A stretch of 64,000 bases of DNA from positions 124,001 through 188,000 of the forward strand of contig JAYQMD010000001.1 in NCBI GenBank assembly GCA_038143535.1, given 5' to 3'. Position numbers and translations under genes: made by a program. Under the pieces are notes generated by a model. It worked only from the letters and a program-made list of their open reading frames with translations, was not told the DNA's origin and searched no databases. The stretch is from UBA7446 sp038143535 (GTDB lineage: Bacteria > Bacteroidota > Bacteroidia > Flavobacteriales > Flavobacteriaceae). Below, piece by piece: positions 43,119 through 52,217 of the stretch (the first letter of the stretch is position 1; every line of letters begins with the position of its first letter).

Positions 43119-43640
43119 TTGCCCAACGAACACCCCCAAGGCTTCATTAAAAGCAGCAAGATGCGTTGCTTCGACAATTCCTTTTTCTTCATCAAAGGTT
43201 TCCTTGTACGAAGGCAGTGCAAAACATGGAATATTAGGCATGTCTCTAGACAGCCGTAAATGGGCAAGCTCTAGCACGGTTTTTCCACCACGCACACCTG
43301 TTGAGGTGGACAATAGAAACATGGGTTTGCCACACCAAATGGGTTTCTCGAGTCTTGAAATCCAGTCAAAAATATTTTTAAAAGCAGTGGTGTAAGCACC
43401 GTTGTGTTCGGCAAATGATATGACAATACCATCACTAGCTTGCAGTGCAGCCTTAAAGGCATGTGCCTTTTCGGGAATGCCTTCTTTTTCACGATCGGTG
43501 CTGTAGAGTGGCATTTCATAATCGTTTAAATCCAACAAATTAATATGGGCATTGGGCACTTGCTGGGCAGCAAAGTGTGCCAGTTTTCGATTGATGGAGT
43601 TTTGGCTCGAACTGGCGCCAAAGGCGACTATATTAGGCAT
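43113..43640 (-). CDS. NADPH-dependent FMN reductase family protein
   Basis: Flavodoxin-fold oxidoreductase of 175 residues. FGASSSQNSINRKLA is the phosphate-binding loop for FMN, and FAEHNGAYTTAFKN plus STSTGVRGGK are standard family text. It reduces quinones, azo compounds or FMN with NAD(P)H. It is the last gene of the minus-strand operon that starts with the TonB receptor, 3 bases after its neighbour. Its 3' end overlaps the convergent HMA gene by 6 bases. Confidence 0.9.
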   Translation of the reverse strand: MPNIVAFGASSSQNSINRKLAHFAAQQVPNAHINLLDLNDYEMPLYSTDREKEGIPEKAHAFKAALQASDGIVISFAEHNGAYTTAFKNIFDWISRLEKPIWCGKPMFLLSTSTGVRGGKTVLELAHLRLSRDMPNIPCFALPSYKETFDEEKGIVEATHLAAFNEALGVFVGQL

Positions 43641-43643
43641 AGC

Positions 43644-44150
43644 TTATTTTTTGGCTAAGATACGTAACCTAGCTTGAAGCGAGGCAATAGGAACATGTGC
43701 TAAACTAGCCACAATCAAATCGTAATCGTGCTGGAGTGCGGGGATTTTGAGGTCGTATAGAATCTGTAAACAATTCACGCGAAAAATCCGCGAAGCATGA
43801 CTTTTGCAAACCCACTCTGATAAGGTAGCCCATACAACCCCCAACGTTTTTTGATCTAACGACAACTGACCTATAAGTAAGGGAAATTGAAAGGGAAGGG
43901 CTTTTGGATTGCACTGAAGTAGTTCTAAAAGTGTGGTTTTATAATCATTGATAGCAATGCGATCTTCCTTAATGAGTTGGCCCAACGCATCTGCGGCTTT
44001 AAAGGAACAAAACGGATCGTCCTTACCAATATATGTCAGAAGCTTGGCGGCTAATTCATCAGGATCGTAAGCTTTTAAAAGGGGCGTCAGTATTACCTTT
44101 TCATTTTTGACCCCTCGTTTTAGATAACTTGTAAGGTCAAAGGCACTCAT
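43644..44150 (-). CDS. HEAT-repeat-like hypothetical protein (168 aa)
   Basis: All-helical protein without signal peptide. Repeated Leu/Ala helices of about 35 residues (ALGQLIKEDRIAI, LLELLQCNPKAL, VVWATLSEWV) suggest a short HEAT-type scaffold. It overlaps its upstream neighbour by 4 bases (ATGA) and lies 3 bases before the FMN reductase. No specific partner is known. Confidence 0.6.
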   Translation of the reverse strand: MSAFDLTSYLKRGVKNEKVILTPLLKAYDPDELAAKLLTYIGKDDPFCSFKAADALGQLIKEDRIAINDYKTTLLELLQCNPKALPFQFPLLIGQLSLDQKTLGVVWATLSEWVCKSHASRIFRVNCLQILYDLKIPALQHDYDLIVASLAHVPIASLQARLRILAKK

Positions 44151-44992
44151 TCGATGGTAAGCTTAGCCAAGAAAGCCTTGTAATTTTTTGTTTGTTCGGA
44201 CGTAATCCAAAAGGTTTTAGCATCTATGATGCTTATTGCCTCAATTTGCGCCCCATTGAAATCAAGATCATATTTAGCGATATTTGTATCCGCTACGGCA
44301 GACAGCGAGAAGTTGTCGATCACATATAAATACTGGTTATCGTTTCTTCTGTAGCCAGTCAGTGCCAAGGTTTTACTCTCTGGGTGGTAATCAGCCCCCG
44401 TTATCAGCGAACCGACAGCCAAAGACCCCATTTTTGTTGCAGGCCCTCCTGAAGGCGATATCACATAAACTTCGGAGCTAAGCGTACTTCGATTTTTAGT
44501 AAAAACCACAATTTTATTTTCGACAACGACAATGCCTTCCGCATCAAAGTGAGTGGCCTGCTGAAAGTCAAAATTATCTTGATCTGGATAATTAAAGGGA
44601 ATGGAATCCAAGGTCGTAGCACCTCCATCACTTAAATCTATTTCCAGCAGGTAAAGGTTTTTTCGGGTTCCGAAATTATTTCCCATGTCAGCAACAATCA
44701 TGTTGCCGTTGATAATTGTCATGTCTTCCCAGTCAATGTTGGTTTTGGCGGTGTCTCTTTTATTTAGGAGTTCTCCTTTGGTGCTTATGGCGTATAGTGC
44801 AGCTTCATTCCCAGAATCGTTGAGGGTCCAAAGGGTGTCATTAAGTATGGCTAGCCCCGAAGTCTCTTCAAGAGTATCAGGCAGATTGTATTTTTCTACA
44901 GTCTTAACGATAGGTTCTTCGTTGCTAGAATTGTTTGCTGATTGGCAGCCAATGAGCGTGCTAAAGGCTAAAAAAACAAAGAGTAATCTCAT
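44147..44992 (-). CDS. Beta-propeller-like lipoprotein (SdiA-regulated-like)
   Basis: About 281 residues from the ATG at 44992, chosen because it gives the lipobox TLIGC (Cys16). The mature part begins LPDTLEETSGLAILNDTLWT and shows repeated strands with DSGNEAALY, DWEDMTI and DADG-like turns, as in SdiA-regulated or phytase-like propellers. It may bind or process the same ligand as the phytase encoded just upstream. The start overlaps the phytase stop (ATGA). Confidence 0.7.
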   Translation of the reverse strand: MRLLFVFLAFSTLIGCQSANNSSNEEPIVKTVEKYNLPDTLEETSGLAILNDTLWTLNDSGNEAALYAISTKGELLNKRDTAKTNIDWEDMTIINGNMIVADMGNNFGTRKNLYLLEIDLSDGGATTLDSIPFNYPDQDNFDFQQATHFDAEGIVVVENKIVVFTKNRSTLSSEVYVISPSGGPATKMGSLAVGSLITGADYHPESKTLALTGYRRNDNQYLYVIDNFSLSAVADTNIAKYDLDFNGAQIEAISIIDAKTFWITSEQTKNYKAFLAKLTIE

Positions 44993-46011
44993 GGGATTAA
45001 GTGCGGTTGAATATGCGTCCAATTTACGTATTTAAAATTTTGTGGGAGGTCGCCGTTATCTCCATCTTGTACGATAAGTAATCCGTTGGGGAAAGCTTCC
45101 GTTGCTAGTGCGGTGACTTCCAGGCCGTCGGTTTCTTGCACGCCGTCCACAACACCATCTTTGATTTGAATAATAGTTACAAGTTCTAGGGTTACCCTAT
45201 CAATAAATGCATAGGCATTTGATCCTTGCACAGACATAACAATCCAACCACTCCCATCTTTGTTTTGGCGAAGGGCAAGCCCTTCAAAGTCAGGTTTTAG
45301 TTTATCGTTATCTACCTTTAAAATCATGGTTTTTTCAGCAGCTTTCCAAGGCAATGCGTTCAACTGCCACAGCCCGCGTTCTTCCTCAGCGACATATAAT
45401 TTTTTATTTGTTGGGTCAACCACAAGTCCTTCGACTGTTTTGCCAAATTTTAGCTTGCGAACCAATGCAATTTGGGTCTTATTTTTTTTAAGCCCAACTT
45501 GATACTGCCATACCTTTCCCTTCTTTGTACTGATAATAATATAAGGCTTTTCGCCAAGGTAGGTGGTAATGCCATACACTTCTTTCAAAGGTACTTTAAT
45601 GTCTTGAATGTGTGATAGTGTTCCATCTGGGTTGAGAAATGCAAAAGTTATGGTCTCTCTTGTGCGATTAGATGCACAAATCAGTGGCAGTTCATTTTTG
45701 AGCATGTTGTTTGGCATAAAAAGCGCCACATTGTTGGGTCTTCCCACTGGATATTGGTGTAGTTTTTTGCCTTGCAGATTGTAGGTGATAAGGCCATATC
45801 TTTTATCTGTTGCCACAACAATAGATTTTGTAGCGTCATTTGGATTTTCCCAAATGCAGATATCGTCTGCAGCATCGTCATAAGATACAACGGCTTCGGT
45901 TTCGAGGGTGGCTTCAACTTGGGGAAAAGTAAAAGAGCGAACCGAAGTCCGCTCTTGTGCCATTACCGCGAAACCCACAAAAAGCGTGAAGATTTCGCTG
46001 ATATGTTTCAT
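44989..46011 (-). CDS. Beta-propeller phytase (3-phytase)
   Basis: 340 residues with a signal peptide ending VMAQ. Phytase text is plain: DDAADDICIWENPNDATKSI near 46, ATDKRYGLITYNLQG, and Ca2+/phosphate-binding acidic positions such as DFEGLAL and QETDGLEV. It hydrolyses phytate or related inositol phosphates outside the cytoplasm in a Ca2+-dependent way. Its start codon overlaps the receptor stop (TAATG), giving tight coupling to the TonB-dependent receptor. This pairing suggests uptake of organic phosphate, probably under phosphate control, although no Pho box is visible. Confidence 0.9.
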   Translation of the reverse strand: MKHISEIFTLFVGFAVMAQERTSVRSFTFPQVEATLETEAVVSYDDAADDICIWENPNDATKSIVVATDKRYGLITYNLQGKKLHQYPVGRPNNVALFMPNNMLKNELPLICASNRTRETITFAFLNPDGTLSHIQDIKVPLKEVYGITTYLGEKPYIIISTKKGKVWQYQVGLKKNKTQIALVRKLKFGKTVEGLVVDPTNKKLYVAEEERGLWQLNALPWKAAEKTMILKVDNDKLKPDFEGLALRQNKDGSGWIVMSVQGSNAYAFIDRVTLELVTIIQIKDGVVDGVQETDGLEVTALATEAFPNGLLIVQDGDNGDLPQNFKYVNWTHIQPHLIP

Positions 46012-48521
46012 TATAAATCTATTTTAAGACCTAAGTTCCAGCTCATTTGGTAGTACTCAAGTTGCATCGTTTTTTCTTTGCTTCCTTGGTAGTAACGCAA
46101 TGGTTGGTTGGTTAGGTTTTTAGCCTCAGCAAATAAACGAATTTTATCCGTCAGGTTGTATGAAGCGTTAAGATCTAGGAACTTTTGCTCGTCATAGTAA
46201 CGATCTTCCCAAGTATCTCCACCTAGTTCATCAAGTTGATCTCCAGCGTAGTTATACGATGCTCTAACAAAGAACTTATTTGTCTCATACGCTAATGAAA
46301 CGTTGTACATATTTTCAACAGCTCCTACCAATGGTACGTCGCTTCTACCCTCTACACTATCCGTTTCAGAATCTGTAAAAGTGTAGTTAGCGGCCAAATT
46401 AAGATTGTCTAAAAGCTGCTTTTGTATTGCAACTTCAAACCCAAATACACGGGCACTTTTCCCATTTCTTTTTTGAGTGAACTCATAGTCGTTATCACCG
46501 TTGTAGGTATAACCGTCAGTGGAGTATGTGTAAATCCAGTTATCGATAGATTTGTAGAACAATCCACCTGAAATAATACCTGTATTACCAACATATTTTT
46601 CAGCCATGACATCAAAGTTATTTGACTCTGTAGCTTCTAAGTCAGAATTACCAAATTCTACCTCATCGTCGTCAGAGTTAGAGTACTGGTATGGTACTAG
46701 GTCATAATAGTCAGGACGTGCCAATGACTTTGAATATGCTAGGGTTATATTAAATGTATCTGAAAAATTATGTTTGATGTTGATACTTGGCAAGAAATTT
46801 GTATAATCTTTAGCACCCGTAGTTTCTGAGATGTCAGCAGGAGTTTCTCCTGTTTCTTCATCAAAAATTTGACCTACATAGCTAAGATCTGTTTTTTCTA
46901 CACGGAAACCAGCTACCACTATAGTATTTGCGCCAAGATTATTTGTGGTCATGATATATCCAGCAGAAATGGTTTCATCAGCAGTGTAGTTAGCACCAGC
47001 AAACTCATCCATTACATAACTATCAAAGTTAGCACCTGAAGCACCTCCAAGAGTTAAGCCTCCCAAATAACGCGCATCCATAAAGTTACCAATTACATAT
47101 TTGCTTCCTGGCTCATAACTGTCCATATCTGCACCAAAAGTAGGAACTGTATTTAAGTTACCTAAATCCATATCGTGCTCATACCAAACGTCGTCTCGCA
47201 TTTTGGACTGGTCTTTATAAGCAGCACCAAACTTAAGTGTAGCAGAATTGCTGTATGGCAATTCAAAGTTGATTTTGAACTGTGTATTTTCCTCTTCAGT
47301 TAGTTTTTGTGCTTCTTCGGTTTTCTTATACTTATATTCAGCATCATCGTTCCATGAGTCATCTGCAAAGTTTAAGTATGGGCGTTCTAGATTGGAAATA
47401 TCCCAAGGCGAACTTCCCACGTAAGGAATATCTTTGTATTCGTATCGCGTGTAGCGCTCATCAGGGCGGTGTTCACTTGCTTTGGCTGTAGACACTTTCC
47501 AATCAATAGCAAGATTGCCGGCTTGGTGCTCACCACCTAAACTGTACTTTTCAAGGCGTTGGTCTTCTAAACGACGGGAATCATTTTCGTCGTTATCAAT
47601 ACCACCTTTGGTTTGTTTACGAACTTTTAGTTCTTGATCTTCATATTGCGCTCTCCAACGAAAACGGTTTTCCCAGTCGTCACGGTGGTTGTAAATAGAC
47701 TTAAAATAGAGCGAGTTGTTCTCGTTAATGTTGTAGTCTAAGTTTAGGGAGACCGAACGGCGTGTACGCTTTACATCATAACGGCGAATATCCATTTCCT
47801 CAATTTCTCCTTTGTTAACGTCAGTCCAGTCAGCTGGGTCATTCCATGCAAACTCAACGTTGTCAGAACCGTAGTCACGTGTTTGAATAGTAGAACTAAG
47901 GGTATAGCTAAATTTATCTGAAAGTTTATCTGCTAAAACAAGTGCAAAGTTAGCGTTGTACCCGCTATCACGGATAGGGTTACCCCCACCAGAAAAAGTA
48001 GCTGATGCACGGAACTCACTAGGATTTGAACGAGTAATAAGATTTACAGAACCCCCAATCGCATCTCCTTCCATGTCTGGAGTCAACGATTTTTTCACTA
48101 CAATCGTCTCAATCATATTTGTTGGGATAAGGTCAAGTTGAATATTACGGTTATCTCCTTCGGCTGAAGGCAAACGATCACCGTTCAAGGTAACAGAGTT
48201 CAATTGTGTGCCAAAACCACGCATTACGATGTTACGTGCTTCACCTTGGTCATTTTGAACACTAATACCAGAGATTCGACGAAGGGCTTCACCCACGTTA
48301 TCGTCAGGGTATTTACCTGCTTGGTCAGCGGTAACAACATTTGTTATATTCAGGTTTTTCTTTTGTTGTTTTAGCGCTTTGGATAAACTTCCAAAATAGC
48401 CATCAACGACAACCTCCTCTAATGATGTAACTGCAATAGAGTCTTTTTTTTGTGTTTTTTCTTGTGCTTGCAGCATGAGTCCGCCAAGCAAAAATGTGAG
48501 TAGTAATTTATTAATTTTCAT
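46011..48521 (-). CDS. TonB-dependent receptor linked to phytase
   Basis: 836 residues. A signal peptide precedes the plug domain (YPDDNVGEALRRISGISVQN, NIVMRGFG, LNGDRLPS) and a beta-barrel that ends with an aromatic-rich C-terminus (QMSWNLGLKIDL). No carboxypeptidase-like N-terminal extension is present, unlike SusC. It imports a ligand across the outer membrane using TonB energy. As first gene of the operon it probably takes up phytate, inositol phosphates or a metal complex for the phytase. The next genes overlap or abut, so five genes form one transcript. Confidence 0.9.
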   Translation of the reverse strand: MKINKLLLTFLLGGLMLQAQEKTQKKDSIAVTSLEEVVVDGYFGSLSKALKQQKKNLNITNVVTADQAGKYPDDNVGEALRRISGISVQNDQGEARNIVMRGFGTQLNSVTLNGDRLPSAEGDNRNIQLDLIPTNMIETIVVKKSLTPDMEGDAIGGSVNLITRSNPSEFRASATFSGGGNPIRDSGYNANFALVLADKLSDKFSYTLSSTIQTRDYGSDNVEFAWNDPADWTDVNKGEIEEMDIRRYDVKRTRRSVSLNLDYNINENNSLYFKSIYNHRDDWENRFRWRAQYEDQELKVRKQTKGGIDNDENDSRRLEDQRLEKYSLGGEHQAGNLAIDWKVSTAKASEHRPDERYTRYEYKDIPYVGSSPWDISNLERPYLNFADDSWNDDAEYKYKKTEEAQKLTEEENTQFKINFELPYSNSATLKFGAAYKDQSKMRDDVWYEHDMDLGNLNTVPTFGADMDSYEPGSKYVIGNFMDARYLGGLTLGGASGANFDSYVMDEFAGANYTADETISAGYIMTTNNLGANTIVVAGFRVEKTDLSYVGQIFDEETGETPADISETTGAKDYTNFLPSINIKHNFSDTFNITLAYSKSLARPDYYDLVPYQYSNSDDDEVEFGNSDLEATESNNFDVMAEKYVGNTGIISGGLFYKSIDNWIYTYSTDGYTYNGDNDYEFTQKRNGKSARVFGFEVAIQKQLLDNLNLAANYTFTDSETDSVEGRSDVPLVGAVENMYNVSLAYETNKFFVRASYNYAGDQLDELGGDTWEDRYYDEQKFLDLNASYNLTDKIRLFAEAKNLTNQPLRYYQGSKEKTMQLEYYQMSWNLGLKIDL

Positions 48522-48669
48522 ATTTTATAGTTTCAACAAATAACGATTTAATGTATTAACTGAAACTAACGTGAAGTTTAATTATAGTAAAACAGTTCGT
48601 TAATTAAACCGCACGGAAACGTTAAGGCATTGTTAATTGACATTTCACAATAACCGCTATCTTTAGCAC

Positions 48670-49344
48670 ATGGGGCAACATGTGGTTTTAAGTTTTTTTT
48701 CTTACGATAAAAACAAGTTTTGGGCATTTACTCAAATGCAACGCGCCATCCCACAATTACAACAGCAACCAGGCATACAGTTTTTCAGAACCCTTGGTAC
48801 AGGTGCCGGTTTGGGCTTTAGCCTATGGCCCGACTTTTCGACCTATGCACTGCTTACCGTTTGGGAGTCTGAAGCAGCGGCCACAACTTTTTTGGACTCA
48901 AGTGCGCTAATGGAAACCCATATTTCCAAATCAGCATCCCAAAAACATTTTTCACTGCACACCCTTCAAAGTCACGGTCTTTGGGGAAAATCAAACCCAT
49001 TTACAGCTGAAAAAAGGGACTTGCATGATGACGAAAAAATAGGCATCATTACTAGAGCTACGCTTAGGCCTAGCCGCTTGCTGGAATTTTGGCGGGAAGT
49101 ACCTGCGGCTTCAAAAGCCATACAAAACGCCAAAGGGGTGTTGTGGTACAAAGGTGTTGGTGAGTGGCCCCTAATACAACAGGCTACCTTTAGTTTGTGG
49201 AGTAGTTTGGAAGAAGTAAAAAACTTTGCCTACAAAAGCACCCACCATGCTGCGATTGTTAAAAAAACACGCAAACGAAATTGGTATAAAGAAGATTTAT
49301 TTGCACGCTTTGCCGTACGTCCATTGAATTTAAAAGATGACTAA
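48670..49344 (+). CDS. Spheroidene monooxygenase-like protein (CrtA family)
   Basis: 224 residues, similar to CrtA: LGFSLWPDFSTYALLTVWES is the family signature, and GLWGKSNPF and GEWPLIQQATFSLW follow. CrtA is an oxygen-dependent monooxygenase that adds a keto group at C2 of acyclic carotenoid ends. It overlaps crtD by 8 bases. A TATCTTTA box lies just upstream. In a monocyclic pathway it might oxidise C2' after CruF and CrtD; the actual product is not known. Confidence 0.82.
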   Translation: MGQHVVLSFFSYDKNKFWAFTQMQRAIPQLQQQPGIQFFRTLGTGAGLGFSLWPDFSTYALLTVWESEAAATTFLDSSALMETHISKSASQKHFSLHTLQSHGLWGKSNPFTAEKRDLHDDEKIGIITRATLRPSRLLEFWREVPAASKAIQNAKGVLWYKGVGEWPLIQQATFSLWSSLEEVKNFAYKSTHHAAIVKKTRKRNWYKEDLFARFAVRPLNLKDD

Positions 49345-50803
49345 AGCAATTGTTATTGGTGCTGGCGTTGGTGGATTGGCAACAGCCATCCGTTTGGCCA
49401 AAAAAGGCTATGCCGTTGAGGTTTTTGAAACCAATGACTATGTGGGCGGAAAGCTATCTACCTTTAATCTTGGGGATTACCGCTTTGATGCAGGCCCTTC
49501 GTTATTTACCATGCCCCAGTTTGTAGATGACCTATTTGAATTATGCGATGAAAAGCCAGCTGATGTTTTTCAGTATTCGCGAAAAGAAGTGGCATGCCGC
49601 TATTTTTGGGAAGATGGTAAATGTCTTACAGCCTATGGCGATACAGATCGTTTTGTGAAGGAAGTGGAAGATAAACTAGCGGTTCCTGCCACTACACTTA
49701 AGCGTTATTTGTCAAAAGCAAAAAACAAATTTGACCGAACCCGCAAGTTGTTTTTGGAGCACTCCTTACACAAGTGGCAAACCTATTTGCGCAAGGAAAC
49801 GCTCATAGGGATTGCCAATTATTTCTCATTTGAAATAGATTCTTCCCTAAACCGTGTGAATTCGGCTCAACTCAAAGAACCCCATTTGGTGCAATTCTAC
49901 AATCGCTTTGCTACCTATAACGGTTCAAATCCGTATAAAACACCCGGCATGATGACCTTGGTGCAGCATCTGGAACAACACTATGGCACCTATATTCCCA
50001 AAAAGGGAATGGGCGATATTAGTGCTTCGCTATATGCACTTGCCAAACGCATGGGTGTTGGCTTTCATTTAGGTAGTACTGTGACTGAAATCCTGATTGA
50101 AAACAGAAAGGCAGTTGGCGTTCTAGTAAAGGAGGAAACGCACGCTGCTGATTTGGTGGTATCTAACATGGACATCGTACCCACGTACAGGAAGCTACTT
50201 CCAAACCAAAAACAACCCGAAAAAACTCTTTCACAAGAGCGCTCAAGTTCTGCGGTTATTTTTTATTGGGGTATCTCGAAATCCTTTCCACAACTCGACT
50301 TACACAACATCTTTTTTTCTGATGATTACAAGCAAGAGTTTGATTCCATATTCAAAACCAAAACGCTTTATCAAGACCCGACTGTTTACATAAACATTAC
50401 ATCAAAAGACGTTCCTGGCGATGCCCCAGTAGGCAAAGAAAACTGGTTTGTGATGATCAATGCGCCCCACAACACAGGGCAAGACTGGACTGCTATGACG
50501 CAACAGTTACGCGCATGGGTAATTGACAAACTAAATCGTAACCTAAATTCCGATATTGCACCACTTATTGAAGAAGAGTGTGTGATGACACCTGATATTA
50601 TTGAGCAACGGACCCAATCTTATTTGGGTGCGTTGTATGGTGCCTCATCAAATGATAAAATGGCTGCTTTTTTGCGGCACCCCAATTTTTCTCGTGAAAT
50701 TTCAAACATGTATTTTTGTGGTGGGAGTGTACATCCAGGAGGAGGGATTCCCTTATGTTTGTTGTCGGCAAAGATTGTAAGTGATTTAATTCCAACGCCA
50801 TGA
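49337..50803 (+). CDS. crtD: 1-hydroxycarotenoid 3,4-desaturase (CrtD type)
   Basis: 488 residues, CrtI-like fold. IGAGVGGLATAIRLAKKGY binds FAD, followed by GGKLSTFNLGDYRFDAGPS, and the C-terminal SVHPGGGIPLCL. The sequence differs clearly from the window's crtI. The company of cruF fits CrtD, which desaturates C3'-C4' next to a tertiary hydroxyl. It is coupled to crtA (8-base overlap) and cruF (4-base overlap) in one operon. A second phytoene desaturase would be the alternative. Confidence 0.85.
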   Translation: MTKAIVIGAGVGGLATAIRLAKKGYAVEVFETNDYVGGKLSTFNLGDYRFDAGPSLFTMPQFVDDLFELCDEKPADVFQYSRKEVACRYFWEDGKCLTAYGDTDRFVKEVEDKLAVPATTLKRYLSKAKNKFDRTRKLFLEHSLHKWQTYLRKETLIGIANYFSFEIDSSLNRVNSAQLKEPHLVQFYNRFATYNGSNPYKTPGMMTLVQHLEQHYGTYIPKKGMGDISASLYALAKRMGVGFHLGSTVTEILIENRKAVGVLVKEETHAADLVVSNMDIVPTYRKLLPNQKQPEKTLSQERSSSAVIFYWGISKSFPQLDLHNIFFSDDYKQEFDSIFKTKTLYQDPTVYINITSKDVPGDAPVGKENWFVMINAPHNTGQDWTAMTQQLRAWVIDKLNRNLNSDIAPLIEEECVMTPDIIEQRTQSYLGALYGASSNDKMAAFLRHPNFSREISNMYFCGGSVHPGGGIPLCLLSAKIVSDLIPTP

Positions 50804-51459
50804 AAGATTTCCTAATTCCAGTGACAAACACCACCAAAATTTCGGTTGGGCTTATTTGGCTGTTCCATATTTCAGGCCTTTTTGGAATTCTTTTTATTGA
50901 TCGGGAGTTGTTTTTAGAGACGACGCCGATAAACCTAGTTGTGACCTTTATTATTCTATTTGTCAACCAACCACAAATGGACAAAGGCGTGGCTTTGGCT
51001 GCGGGTTTTGCTTTTATTGTGGGTTTTGCTGTCGAGTTTTTGGGCGTCAATTACGGGCTTATTTTTGGGGAGTATGCCTATGGCAACAATCTGGGTTTAA
51101 AAGTAGGCGGCGTGCCTTTGCTCATAGGAGCCAACTGGGTTATGCTAACCTTTATAACAGGTGCTGTGGCTGCCATATTTTTTAACACATCTGCTATTAA
51201 AGCAGCTGCATTTGGCGCATTTCTTATGGTACTTATCGATTTGGTGATAGAGCCTGTAGCCCCAAAGTTTGATTTTTGGGAGTTTGCGTATGTTACGGCT
51301 CCTTTGTCTAACTATATTGGATGGTTTTTGGTTGCCTTTCCCATTCAGTGGGTTTATCAAACACAAGTAAAACCTAAAGATCGCGTTTTTTCATTTCACT
51401 TGGTCTTGGTGCAGTTTTTCTTTTTTGGCGCATTTAGCCTTATTCAATTAGCCTCGTAG
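50800..51459 (+). CDS. cruF: Carotenoid 1,2-hydratase (CruF type)
   Basis: Integral membrane protein of 219 residues with six or seven helices. Family text: VEFLGVNYGLIFGEYAYGNN and GVPLLIGANWVMLTF. CruF adds water across the C1'-C2' double bond of gamma-carotene-type ends, giving a tertiary hydroxyl. It is the third gene of the crtA-crtD-cruF operon. Its stop codon (TAG 51457-51459) and last codons lie inside the tRNA-Arg gene, so RNA processing of the tRNA would cut this mRNA at its very end. Confidence 0.9.
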   Translation: MKDFLIPVTNTTKISVGLIWLFHISGLFGILFIDRELFLETTPINLVVTFIILFVNQPQMDKGVALAAGFAFIVGFAVEFLGVNYGLIFGEYAYGNNLGLKVGGVPLLIGANWVMLTFITGAVAAIFFNTSAIKAAAFGAFLMVLIDLVIEPVAPKFDFWEFAYVTAPLSNYIGWFLVAFPIQWVYQTQVKPKDRVFSFHLVLVQFFFFGAFSLIQLAS

Positions 51460-51521
51460 TTCAACGGATAGAATAGAAGTTTCCTAAACTTTAGATCCAG
51501 GTTCGATTCCTGGCGAGGCTA
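51450..51521 (+). tRNA. tRNA-Arg(CCT)
   Basis: 72 bases. Acceptor AGCCTCG/CGAGGCT is fully paired, D stem GTTC/GAAT, anticodon loop with CCT, T arm CCAGG-TTCGATT-CCTGG, and A as discriminator. The first 10 bases overlap the end of cruF on the same strand. Confidence 0.93.
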
Positions 51522-51602
51522 CTTGTTGCCTTAACAGCGGAGCTTTGGCAATTACGAAGCTTTGGCTTGTATAGACTTTGGCTAGCTCTTGACTTTTTGT
51601 TT

Positions 51603-52073
51603 TCAAATGGTTAATGTCAGGGTATCTCCATCAAGCACAGGGTTGTAACAAGTTAATGCTGAATTACAATCAGCACTATAGCTATTTCCATGTTGATTAC
51701 ATTTAAATGTGTCACCACCGACCAGTTGCCATCTGTCGTTGACCCCTTGATGGGGACAAGAATTAGTGTAAGCTTGAATCTCAGTTGAAGATATACGCAA
51801 AAACAAGGCGGGGATCCCAATATTCTTACCATTCATCCAACCTCCAACAGTGCTGATATCGCTAAAATTACTATTGGTTAAATCAATAGTATACGTATTC
51901 CCGCTTTTGGTGTATCCTGAATCCGTTACCGTACCTGTACCTGAACCCGTGTTGGGATTTGTGGTAGCTACATCATCGTCTCCACTACTACAAGCTTCGA
52001 GAAAACTCAACCCAAAAAAGGCAAAGGCAACAGTAGGGCATACATCCTTTAAAAAATTTCTTCTGCTTTTCAA
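51603..52073 (-). CDS. Rieske (2Fe-2S) protein with twin-arginine-like signal
   Basis: 156 residues. The N-terminus SRRNFLKDVCPTVAF resembles a Tat signal, and a following LEACSSGDDD may serve as lipobox, with a Thr/Gly-rich linker. The Rieske cluster motifs are complete: CPHQG (Cys106, His108) and CNQHG (Cys125, His128). It is a small soluble electron-transfer protein on the periplasmic side. The start is a TTG at 52073, since an in-frame stop lies just upstream and no ATG fits. It is isolated; no oxygenase partner is adjacent. Confidence 0.88.
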   Translation of the reverse strand: MKSRRNFLKDVCPTVAFAFFGLSFLEACSSGDDDVATTNPNTGSGTGTVTDSGYTKSGNTYTIDLTNSNFSDISTVGGWMNGKNIGIPALFLRISSTEIQAYTNSCPHQGVNDRWQLVGGDTFKCNQHGNSYSADCNSALTCYNPVLDGDTLTLTI

Positions 52074-52217
52074 TTTTTTTATTTACAAGATAGTAATTTT
52101 ATTTAAATAGTTTTAAAAATGCGCTATTGCGCGAGTAGTGGAATTGTACAGGTTTTATTTGTAATCAAAAAACTATTTTTAGATTTGATAAATTAACTAT
52201 CTTTAAACCATCATAAA

